A DNA stretch of 64,000 bases from Xylanimonas protaetiae (GTDB taxonomy: Bacteria; Actinomycetota; Actinomycetes; Actinomycetales; Cellulomonadaceae): contig NZ_CP035493.1 in assembly GCF_004135385.1 (NCBI RefSeq), positions 2,046,001 through 2,110,000 on the forward strand, given 5' to 3'. Numbering within the stretch: the first letter of the stretch is position 1; the number at the start of each line of letters is the position of its first letter. The notes beneath the pieces are model-generated. The model was not told the DNA's origin. It made no database searches and was given only the letters and a program-made list of their open reading frames with translations. The position numbers and the translations under genes are program-made. Of this stretch, positions 52,151 through 59,804 are shown piece by piece.

Positions 52151-53473
52151 ATGAAGCGCAACACCTCGGCGGCGATCGGCCTCGCCGCCGTCGCCGCGAT
52201 GGCCCTGACCGCGTGCAGCGGTGGCGGCGACGACGACAGCACCGGCGGCGGGGCGACCGAGGCCGCCGGCCCCGTGACCCTCACCGTCTCGGGCTGGAGC
52301 CTGAAGACCACGCCGGAGTTCCAGACGCTGGCCGACGCGTTCCACGCGAAGGACCCGAACGTCACGATCGAGCTCAAGGAGTACGACCCCGCGCAGTACA
52401 CGACGCTCATCACGGCCGACCTCGCGGCCGGCACGGCGCCGGACATCGTGACCCAGAAGGAGGTCAAGAACGTCTCGGTGTTCCAGACCGGTGGCCAGCT
52501 CATGGACGTGAGCGACGTCGTCTCGAAGCTGTCGAAGGACGTCAACGGGACGAGCTCGTACGAGATCGACGGCAAGTACTACGGCGTCCCGTACCGCCAG
52601 GACTCCTGGATGCTGTTCTACAACAAGGACCTGTTCGACAAGGCGGGCGTCGCCTACCCCGACGGCTCGTGGACGTGGGACGACTACGCCCAGGCCGCCC
52701 GCGACCTGACCACCGGCCTCAAGGCGGCGGGCTCCGACGCGCTGGGCACCTACCAGCACTCGTGGCAGTCGACGCTCCAGGGCTTCGCGAGCGCCCAGAC
52801 GCCGGACGCGGACATCCTGTCGGGCGACTTCGAGTACTTCGCGCCGTACTACGACCGCGTCCTGAAGCTCGTCGCCGACGGCGCCCAGGTCGACCAGGGC
52901 ACCATCACGACGAACACGCTCACGTACCAGGCGCAGTTCGGCAAGCAGAAGGCCGCCATGATGCCCATGGGCAGCTGGTACGTCGCCACCCTCATCGCGC
53001 AGGCGAAGTCGGGCGACGCGGACACGTTCAGCTGGGGCTTCGCCCCGGCGCCGCAGCTCGACAAGTCCACGACGGGCACGGACAAGACCCCCGTGACCTT
53101 CGGCGACCCGACCGCCTTCGCGATCAACGCCAACATCGACAAGGACAAGGTCGCCGCGGCCAAGGAGTTCCTCGCCTTCGCCGCGAGCGAGGAGGCCGGC
53201 CAGGCCCTCGCCAAGATCGGCATCACGCCGGCCACCACCACGGACGCCGTCGCGCAGACCTACTTCGCCGTCGACGGCGCCCCCACCGACGACCTGTCGA
53301 AGTTCGCGTGGACGACCCACAAGACGAACCCGGAGAACCCGACGTCGAGCAAGACCGCCGCGACGCAGACGATCCTCAACGACATGCACACGGCGATCAT
53401 GACCGGGTCGACCCCCGTCGACCAGGCGATCAAGGACGCGCAGGACCGCTTCAAGAGCGAGGTCGGCAGCTGA
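52151..53473 (+). CDS. Sugar ABC transporter substrate-binding lipoprotein
   Basis: 440-aa family 1 binding protein. The lipoprotein signal ends in MALTAC (Cys 22). The mature domain contains PVTLTVSGWSLKTTPEFQTLADAFHAKDPNVTIEL (in parts), GTAPDIVTQKEVKNVSVFQTGG (in parts) and MMPMGSWYVATLIAQAK. Its neighbours (GH88/GH105, KduD, KduI) suggest an unsaturated RG-I oligosaccharide as ligand. GAAGGAGAG precedes the ATG. Confidence 0.88.
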   Translation: MKRNTSAAIGLAAVAAMALTACSGGGDDDSTGGGATEAAGPVTLTVSGWSLKTTPEFQTLADAFHAKDPNVTIELKEYDPAQYTTLITADLAAGTAPDIVTQKEVKNVSVFQTGGQLMDVSDVVSKLSKDVNGTSSYEIDGKYYGVPYRQDSWMLFYNKDLFDKAGVAYPDGSWTWDDYAQAARDLTTGLKAAGSDALGTYQHSWQSTLQGFASAQTPDADILSGDFEYFAPYYDRVLKLVADGAQVDQGTITTNTLTYQAQFGKQKAAMMPMGSWYVATLIAQAKSGDADTFSWGFAPAPQLDKSTTGTDKTPVTFGDPTAFAINANIDKDKVAAAKEFLAFAASEEAGQALAKIGITPATTTDAVAQTYFAVDGAPTDDLSKFAWTTHKTNPENPTSSKTAATQTILNDMHTAIMTGSTPVDQAIKDAQDRFKSEVGS

Positions 53474-53478
53474 TCGAC

Positions 53479-53514
53479 GGTCGGGGAGGGGCCCGCACGG
53501 GCCCCTCCCCGACC
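53479..53514 (+). terminator. Hairpin between binding protein and permease
   Basis: Perfect 16-bp stem (53479-53494 with 53499-53514) over a 4-nt loop, just after the binding-protein stop and inside the operon. It probably limits read-through or protects the upstream mRNA, as at 25606-25647. Confidence 0.75.
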
Positions 53515-53546
53515 CCCGCCCCTCGATCGACCAGTCAGGAGTCACC

Positions 53547-54488
53547 ATGGCCACCGTCGTCACCGGCGACCGCATCCACGCCCCGGGCGTCGCCCCGCGG
53601 CGGTCGCGCCCGGGCCGCAGGCTCGCGCTGCGCAACACCCTGATCGGCTGGACGTTCATCCTGCCGAACTTCGTCGGGTTCGCGCTGCTCACGCTCGTGC
53701 CCGTCGTCACGCTGTTCTACATGTCGTTCACGAGCTGGAACGTGTTCGGCACGGCCCCGTGGGTGGGCCTGGACAACTACACCCGCCTCCTCAGCGACAA
53801 GAGCTTCCACACCGCGCTGCTCAACACCCTGTACTACGCGGTGGTCCACATCCCCGTGACCCTCGTCGCGTCGCTCGCGCTCGCCCTGTGGCTCAACCGC
53901 AAGATGCGCGGCGTCGCGTTCTTCCGCACGGTCGCGTTCTTCCCGTACATCACGTCGATCGTCGCGATCGCCGTCGTGTGGAACATGCTCTTCAGCCCCA
54001 AGTACGGGCCCATCAACCAGTTCCTCGGGCTGCTCGGCGTCGAGAACGGGCCCGGCTGGACGACGTCGGCCACCTGGTCGATGCCCGCGGTGCTCATCGT
54101 CGGCACGTGGCGCGAGATGGGCTACTACATGCTGCTGTTCCTCGCCGGTCTCCAGACCGTGCCGGCCGAGCTGCACGAGGCGGCCCGCGTCGACGGCGCC
54201 GGCCCGTGGCAGCGGTTCTGGAACGTCACGATCCCGTGCCTGCGCCCGACGACGTTCTTCGTCACCGTGATGCTCACCATCGGGTCGTTCAAGGTGTTCG
54301 ACCTGATCCTCGTCATGACCAACGGCGGGCCGGGGCAGTCCACCCTCGTGCTGAGCCAGTACATCTTCCAGAAGGGCTTCGGCGAGTTCCAGTTCGGGTA
54401 CGCGTCCGCGATCTCCGTGGTGCTGTTCCTCATCTGCATCCTCGTGACGATCTTCCAGTTCCTGTGGAACAAGAGGAGGGAAGCCTGA
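53547..54488 (+). CDS. Sugar ABC transporter permease (MalF/UgpA-like)
   Basis: 313-aa permease with six helices (IGWTFILPNFVGFALLTLVPVVTLFYMSF, in parts, is the first). The EAA loop reads HEAARVDGAGPWQRFWNVTIPCL near residue 210. DLILVMTNGGPGQSTLVLSQYIFQKGF (in parts) is the usual conserved C-terminal region. CAGGAG lies 9 nt upstream of the ATG. The stop overlaps the next ATG. Confidence 0.9.
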   Translation: MATVVTGDRIHAPGVAPRRSRPGRRLALRNTLIGWTFILPNFVGFALLTLVPVVTLFYMSFTSWNVFGTAPWVGLDNYTRLLSDKSFHTALLNTLYYAVVHIPVTLVASLALALWLNRKMRGVAFFRTVAFFPYITSIVAIAVVWNMLFSPKYGPINQFLGLLGVENGPGWTTSATWSMPAVLIVGTWREMGYYMLLFLAGLQTVPAELHEAARVDGAGPWQRFWNVTIPCLRPTTFFVTVMLTIGSFKVFDLILVMTNGGPGQSTLVLSQYIFQKGFGEFQFGYASAISVVLFLICILVTIFQFLWNKRREA

Positions 54489-55312
54489 TGGGCGTGCGGA
54501 TCGCCGGCAAGACCGTCGGCGTCGTCTTCCTCGTGGTGGCCGCCGCCGCGATGCTCCTGCCGTTCTTCTGGATGGTCGTCTCGTCGCTGAAGCACAACAA
54601 CGACGTCTTCACCATCCCCGTGCAGTGGCTGCCCGACCCCGTCGTCTGGCACAACTACGTCGAGATCTGGCAGCGGTCCGACATGACGACCTGGCTGCGC
54701 AACACGCTGCTGCTCGCCGTCGTCGTCACCGTGCTGCAGGTGTTCACGGGCAGCTTCGCCGCCTACGGGTTCGCCCGCATGCGGTTCCCCGGGCGCGACG
54801 TGCTCTTCCTCGCCTACATCGGCACCATGGCCGTGCCGTGGCAGTCGTACATGATCCCGCAGTTCGTGCTCATGTCGAAGATCCACCTCAACGACACCCT
54901 CTGGGCGATCGTCGCCCTCCAGGCGTTCGGCGCGTTCGGCGTGTTCCTCATGAAGCAGTACTTCGAGTCGGTGCCCGAGTCGCTCAACGAGGCCGCCCGC
55001 ATCGACGGCCTCTCCGAGTACGGCATCTGGCGGCGCATCATGATGCCGCTGTCCGTCCCCGCCATCGCGTCCCTCACGCTGCTGACGTTCGTCAACACGT
55101 GGAACGACTACCTGGGCCCGCTCATCTACCTGCGCAGCGCGCAGAACTGGACCATCCAGCTCGGCCTCAAGACGTTCATCAGCCAGTACGACGCCGAGTA
55201 CGCCCTGATCATGACCGGCTCCGTGCTGTCCGTGCTGCCCATCGCGGTGATCTTCATGCTCGGCCAGCGGTACTTCGTCGAGGGCATCGCGTCGACGGGG
55301 GTCAAGGGATGA
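54488..55312 (+). CDS. Sugar ABC transporter permease (MalG/UgpE-like)
   Basis: 274-aa permease. The first helix is VGVVFLVVAAAAMLLPFFWMVVSSL (in parts). The EAA loop is NEAARIDGLSEYGIWRRIMMPLS, and the end is GQRYFVEGIASTGVKG. It overlaps the following DUF624 gene (ATGA). As in the other importers here, no ATPase gene is present. Confidence 0.9.
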   Translation: MGVRIAGKTVGVVFLVVAAAAMLLPFFWMVVSSLKHNNDVFTIPVQWLPDPVVWHNYVEIWQRSDMTTWLRNTLLLAVVVTVLQVFTGSFAAYGFARMRFPGRDVLFLAYIGTMAVPWQSYMIPQFVLMSKIHLNDTLWAIVALQAFGAFGVFLMKQYFESVPESLNEAARIDGLSEYGIWRRIMMPLSVPAIASLTLLTFVNTWNDYLGPLIYLRSAQNWTIQLGLKTFISQYDAEYALIMTGSVLSVLPIAVIFMLGQRYFVEGIASTGVKG

Positions 55313-56040
55313 CCGCCCCCGCGGTCGGGATGCCCGCCCCCGCGGTCGCGCCGCGCCTGCGCGTCGGCGGGCAGGTCTACACCACCGTGTTCGGCACGCT
55401 CCTGACGGGCCTCGTGGTCAACGCGATGCTGCTCGTCGCGTGCCTCCCGATCGTCGTCATGCTCCTGACGACCGACCCGGCGCGGTCGTGGCCGGCGCTC
55501 GCGGTGCTCGCACCGCTCGCGGCGCCCGCCGCGGTGGCCGCGGCCGCCGTGTTCCGCCAGGTGTCCGACGACGGCGCCCCGACGCCGGTGCGCACCTTCG
55601 GGGCCGCGTACCGGCGGCACGCCCGGCGCGCGCTCGCGATCGGGGCGCTGCTCGCCGCGGTGGCCGTCGTCGGCGTCGCCGACCTGCGCTTCCTCGCCGG
55701 GCGGCCAGCCGGGGCGCTCGTGACGCCCGTCGTGGGCGTCGTGCTGCTGCTCTCCGCGCTGACCGGGGTCGTCGCCCTCGCCGCCGTGCCCGAGGTGCCC
55801 GCCGCGCGCCTGCGCGACCTGCTCAAGGCGGCGCTGTTCCTCGCCGTGCGCCGCTGGTACCTCGCCGGCGCGGCACTCGTCGTGCTCGCCCTGCTGGCCG
55901 GCATCGTCGCCGTCCGCCCTGCCCAGGGGATCGGGCTGCTGCCCGCCCCGCTGCTGTACGTCGCCTGGGGTGCCGCGCGGTTCGCGCTGCGCCTCGCGAT
56001 CCCCGAGACGCGGCCCGCCGGGTCGCTGGAGGAGAACTGA
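55309..56040 (+). CDS. DUF624/YesL-like membrane protein
   Basis: 243-aa membrane protein with about six helices (TVFGTLLTGLVVNAMLLVACLPIVVMLL in parts; ALAIGALLAAVAVVGVADLRFL; VVGVVLLLSALTGVVALAAVP in parts; YLAGAALVVLALLAGIVAV). It belongs by topology and position to the DUF624/YesL group that follows MalF/G permeases in pectin loci. It overlaps the permease stop and the hydrolase start. Role unknown. Confidence 0.65.
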   Translation: MTAPAVGMPAPAVAPRLRVGGQVYTTVFGTLLTGLVVNAMLLVACLPIVVMLLTTDPARSWPALAVLAPLAAPAAVAAAAVFRQVSDDGAPTPVRTFGAAYRRHARRALAIGALLAAVAVVGVADLRFLAGRPAGALVTPVVGVVLLLSALTGVVALAAVPEVPAARLRDLLKAALFLAVRRWYLAGAALVVLALLAGIVAVRPAQGIGLLPAPLLYVAWGAARFALRLAIPETRPAGSLEEN

Positions 56041-57254
56041 TGACCAGCGTTGACGAGCTCACCACCCTGGTGGGCTCCGCGCTCGACGACGCGTGCGCGT
56101 CGGTGCTCGGCACCGCGCCGGCGTTCGCCGACCGCTACCCCGACGACACCACCCGCGACAACCTCTACCCGGTGCGCCCCGCCGACGCGACGCACGCCGC
56201 GGGGGCCAACCGCGGCTGGACCACGAGCTTCCCGGCCGGCATCGCCTGGCTCGGGTGGGAGCTGACCGGCGACGCCGCGCTCCGCGAGGCGGGGCTGCGC
56301 CACCTGCGCGACTTCGACCGGCGCGTGCGCGAGGGCGACGACCTCGAGACGCACGACCTCGGGTTCCTCTACACGCTCGCGTGCGTGGCGCCGTCGCGCC
56401 TGCTCGCCCCGGCCGCCGACGCCGGCGACGCCGAGGCCGCCGCGGCCGTGGCGACGGGACGCGACGCCGCCCTGGCCGCCGCCGACCACCTCATGGGCCG
56501 CCTCCTCGAGCCCGCCGGGATCGTCCAGGCGTGGGGCGACCTCACCGACCCCGCGCAGCGCGGCCGCACCATCATCGACTCGCTCATGAACATGCCGCTG
56601 CTCACGTGGGCGGGACGCCAGACGGGCGACCCGCGCTACGACGACGCCGTCCGCCGCCACACCGCGCAGCTGCGCGAGCACATCCTGCGGGCGGACGACT
56701 CGACGTTCCACACGTTCTACTGGGACGCCGCGACGGGGGAGCCCCTGCGCGGTGCCACGGAGCAGGGCGCGTTCGACGACTCGTGCTGGTCGCGCGGCCA
56801 GGCGTGGGGCATCTACGGGTTCACGCTCAACCACGAGGCGACGGGCGACCCGCTGCTGCTCGACGCCGCCCGCCGGTGCGCCGACTACTTCCTGGACCAC
56901 CTGCCCGCCGACGCCGTCCCCTTCTGGGACCTCGCCTACGGCGACGGCAGCGGCCAGCCGCGCGACTCGTCGGCCGCCGCCATCGCCGTCTGCGGCCTGC
57001 ACGAGCTGGCCCGCGTCGAGGCGGACCCGGACCGCGCCGAACGGTATGCGGCGCAGGCGGTGCGCATCCTGCGCGGCCTCGTCGCGGGCTACACGCCGAC
57101 GGCGGAGGGCGTGGCGTCGGACGCGCTGCTGCTCCACTCCGTGTACGACGCCCCCAAGGGCAACGGCGTCGACGAGGGGTCGCTGTGGGGCGACTACTTC
57201 TACCTCGAGGCGCTCGTGCGGCACGCCCGCCCGGAGTGGGTGCGGTACTGGTGA
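56040..57254 (+). CDS. Unsaturated uronyl hydrolase (GH88/GH105)
   Basis: 404-aa (alpha/alpha)6-barrel hydrolase that removes the unsaturated uronic acid made by lyases. The two catalytic Asp motifs are present: DLETHDLGFLYTL near residue 105 and TIIDSLMNMPLLTW near residue 180. SCWSRGQAWGIYGF and PFWDLAYGDGSGQPRDSSAAAIA (in parts) are typical. There is no signal peptide, so it acts on imported oligomers. In RG-I context the release of rhamnose plus unsaturated galacturonate is likely, feeding RhaM/RhaI and KduI. ATG 56040 overlaps the previous stop (TGATG). Confidence 0.9.
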   Translation: MTSVDELTTLVGSALDDACASVLGTAPAFADRYPDDTTRDNLYPVRPADATHAAGANRGWTTSFPAGIAWLGWELTGDAALREAGLRHLRDFDRRVREGDDLETHDLGFLYTLACVAPSRLLAPAADAGDAEAAAAVATGRDAALAAADHLMGRLLEPAGIVQAWGDLTDPAQRGRTIIDSLMNMPLLTWAGRQTGDPRYDDAVRRHTAQLREHILRADDSTFHTFYWDAATGEPLRGATEQGAFDDSCWSRGQAWGIYGFTLNHEATGDPLLLDAARRCADYFLDHLPADAVPFWDLAYGDGSGQPRDSSAAAIAVCGLHELARVEADPDRAERYAAQAVRILRGLVAGYTPTAEGVASDALLLHSVYDAPKGNGVDEGSLWGDYFYLEALVRHARPEWVRYW

Positions 57255-58147
57255 GGCTCGTGACCTGGCTCGACGCCGCCGGCGCCGGGCACCCGGGCGC
57301 GGTCGCCGACGTCGACGGCACGGACCGCGTGGTGGACCTGTCGGACGTGGCGGGCGGCGTCGCCGAGATCCTCGCGAGCGACGACCTGCTCGCCGCCGCC
57401 CGCGCCCTCGCGGCCGGGGCGGACGCCGGTCTCCCCGCCCTCGACGACGTCGCGCTCGCGGCGCCCGTGCGGCCCGGGGTGATCCTGTGCCTCGGTTACA
57501 ACTACGCCGGGCACGTCGCCCAGGGCGCCGCCCTCGACGACGTGCCGCCGCACCCGAACGTGTTCGTCAAGACGCCGAACACGCTCGCCGGACCGCGCGA
57601 CGTCGTCCCGCTGCCCGCGGTCTCCGAGCACACCGACTACGAGGGCGAGATCGCGATCGTCGTCGGGCGGCGGGCCACGAACGTGCCGCTCGAGCGTGCG
57701 GCCGAGCACATCGGCGGCTACACGCTGCTCAACGACGTCTCCTCGCGCGACTGGCAGGACCGCAGCTCGCAGTGGGAGCTCGGCAAGTGCTTCGACGCGT
57801 TCGCGCCGCTGGGGCCGTGGGTCACCACGTCCGACGCCGTGCCGGACCCGCACGACCTGCTGCTCGAGGTGGTGCGCGACGGCGTCGTCACGGTCTCGCA
57901 GAGCACGTCGACGATGGTCTTCGAGATGGCCTACCTCGTGCACTACGTCTCGCAGGTGCTGACCCTCGAGCCCGGCGACGTGATCTCGTCGGGCACGCCC
58001 CAGAAGCTGCCCGAGGCGCAGGCCGCCCACCGCCCGCTCGCGGACGGCGACGCCGTGACCGTGCGCGTCGCGGGGCTCGGGGAGCTCACCACCCGGTTCG
58101 CCGCCCCGTTCGCCGCCCCGTTCGCGCAGGAAGCAGGGACCCCATGA
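57251..58147 (+). CDS. Fumarylacetoacetate hydrolase family protein
   Basis: 298-aa FAH-fold protein. Motifs: VILCLGYNYAGHVAQGA, HPNVFVKTPNTLAGPRD, the metal-ligand EHTDYEGEIAIVVGRRA and VISSGTPQKLPEA. Relatives hydrolyse acylpyruvates, including 2,4-diketo-3-deoxy sugar acids in the rhamnose and fucose diketo-hydrolase routes. Here it lies between the uronyl hydrolase and kduD, so a role on a keto-deoxy-uronate or a by-product is plausible but unproven. GTG 57251 overlaps the previous stop (GTGA), and its stop overlaps kduD. Confidence 0.82.
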   Translation: MRLVTWLDAAGAGHPGAVADVDGTDRVVDLSDVAGGVAEILASDDLLAAARALAAGADAGLPALDDVALAAPVRPGVILCLGYNYAGHVAQGAALDDVPPHPNVFVKTPNTLAGPRDVVPLPAVSEHTDYEGEIAIVVGRRATNVPLERAAEHIGGYTLLNDVSSRDWQDRSSQWELGKCFDAFAPLGPWVTTSDAVPDPHDLLLEVVRDGVVTVSQSTSTMVFEMAYLVHYVSQVLTLEPGDVISSGTPQKLPEAQAAHRPLADGDAVTVRVAGLGELTTRFAAPFAAPFAQEAGTP

Positions 58148-58908
58148 TCCTCGACTCGTTCCGCCTCGACGGGAAGGTCGCCCTCGTCACGGGCGCCAGC
58201 CGCGGGCTCGGCCAGGGCGCCGCGCTCGCCCTCGCGGAGGCCGGCGCGGACGTCGCCCTCCTCGCCTCCTCGGTCCCGCAGGAGACGGCGGCCGCCGTCG
58301 AGGCACTCGGCCGGCGCGTGCACGTGATCCAGCAGGACCTGGTCGCGGCGACGCCCGCCGAGCTGGCCGCGTCGGTCGACTCGGTCGTCGCGGCGCTCGG
58401 GCGCATCGACGTCCTGGTCAACAACGCCGGGACCATCCGCCGCGCCCCCGTGCTCGAGCACTCCGCGCAGGACTGGGACGACGTCCTGGCGGTCAACCTC
58501 GACGCCGTCTTCCACCTGTCGCAGGCGGCGGGACGCCGGTTCGTCGCGCAGGGGTCGGGCAAGATCGTCAACGTCGCGTCGATGCTCACGTACCAGGGCG
58601 GCATCCTCGTGCCGGGCTACGCCGCCTCCAAGCACGCCGTCGCCGGCATCACCAAGGCGTTCGCGAACGAGCTCGCCGCGCAGGGCGTCAACGTCAACGC
58701 CATCGCGCCGGGGTACATCGCCACGGACAACACCGCACCCATCCGTGCGGACGAGGCGCGCGAGCGCTCCATCCTCGACCGCATCCCCGCCGCCCGCTGG
58801 GGCACGCCCGCCGACCTCCAGGGCGCGTTCGTGTTCCTCGCGTCGTCGGCGTCGGACTACCTCCACGGCGCGATCATCCCCGTCGACGGCGGCTGGCTCG
58901 TCCGCTGA
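58144..58908 (+). CDS. kduD: 2-dehydro-3-deoxy-D-gluconate 5-dehydrogenase
   Basis: 254-aa SDR that reduces the KduI product (2,5-diketo-3-deoxygluconate) to KDG with NAD(P)H. The start MILDSFRLDGKVALVTGASRG and the later ASMLTYQGGILVPGYAASK, VNAIAPGYIATDN and SSASDYLHG match KduD closely along the whole length. The catalytic Ser-Tyr-Lys are present. An alternative role as 2-keto-3-deoxyrhamnonate dehydrogenase is less likely because kduI follows directly. The ATG overlaps the FAH stop. Confidence 0.94.
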   Translation: MILDSFRLDGKVALVTGASRGLGQGAALALAEAGADVALLASSVPQETAAAVEALGRRVHVIQQDLVAATPAELAASVDSVVAALGRIDVLVNNAGTIRRAPVLEHSAQDWDDVLAVNLDAVFHLSQAAGRRFVAQGSGKIVNVASMLTYQGGILVPGYAASKHAVAGITKAFANELAAQGVNVNAIAPGYIATDNTAPIRADEARERSILDRIPAARWGTPADLQGAFVFLASSASDYLHGAIIPVDGGWLVR

Positions 58909-58934
58909 GCCCCGCCCTATCCAGGAGAACAACC

Positions 58935-59764
58935 ATGGACCAGCGTTACGCCACCCACCCCGCCCAGGTGCCCGGCATGGACACCGCCGAGCTGCGTGCC
59001 CGCTATCTCGTCGAGGAGGTGTTCGTCCCGGGCGAGGTGTCGCTGACCTACACCCACCACGACCGCATCGTGCTGGGCGGCGCCGTCCCTGCGGGCACGG
59101 CGCTGCCCCTGCCCACGTACGACGAGCTGCGCGCCGACTACTTCCTGGCCAACCGCGAGCTCGGCATCGTCAACGTGGGCGGCGCCGGCACGGTCACGGC
59201 CGACGACGAGGTCTACGAGCTCCCCCGCGCGCGTGCCTGTACATCGGCCGCGGGACCCGCGAGGTGGTGTTCGCGGACGCCGACGGCGAGCAGGGCGCGC
59301 AGTTCTACCTGTTCTCCGCCCCCGCCCACACCACATACCCGACCGTGCGCGTGCTGCCCGACGAGGGCAACGTGCAGGAGCTGGGCGGCCAGGAGACGGG
59401 CAACGCCCGCACGCTGCGGCAGTACATCCACCTGAACGGCGTGCGGTCCTGCCAGGTGGTCATGGGCGTGACGACGCTGCACCCGGGCTCGATGTGGAAC
59501 ACGATGCCGGCGCACACGCACGACCGCCGCACCGAGTGCTACCTGTACTTCGACCTGCCGGCCGACGCGCGCGTCATCCACCTCCTGGGCGAGCGGACCG
59601 AGACCCGCCATCTCGTCGTCGCCGACCGTCAGGCCGTCATCTCGCCGTCGTGGTCGCTGCACTCCGGCGTCGGCACGGCGGCGTACTCGTTCGTGTGGGC
59701 CATGGCGGGGGAGAACCAGGAGTTCACCGACATGGACCCGGCGGCGCCGGCGTCGCTGCGCTAG
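58935..59764 (+). CDS. kduI: 5-keto-4-deoxyuronate isomerase (frameshifted)
   Basis: Cupin isomerase converting 5-keto-4-deoxyuronate to 2,5-diketo-3-deoxygluconate. The first frame gives MDQRYATHPAQVPGMDTAEL and ends in ADDEVYELP; a second frame continues with LYIGRGTREVVF, APAHTTYPTVRVLPDEG, WNTMPAHTHDRRTECY (metal-ligand His cluster) and SPSWSLHSGVG. Restoring one C in the C5 run at 59222-59226 joins them into 276 aa, the size of E. coli KduI. The stop at 59764 and both halves are conserved, so a sequencing slip is more likely than a dead gene. CAGGAG lies 8 nt before the ATG. Confidence 0.88.
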
Positions 59765-59804
59765 CCCCCGGCACCACCCAGCACCTCGACGACGAAGGCG
59801 GACC

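Noticed and set aside
58144-58908. SDR as 2-keto-3-deoxyrhamnonate dehydrogenase, paired with the FAH gene in a diketo-hydrolase rhamnose path
   Set aside because: The sequence follows KduD along its length and kduI is next; the phosphorylative rhamnose genes are also present elsewhere in the window.
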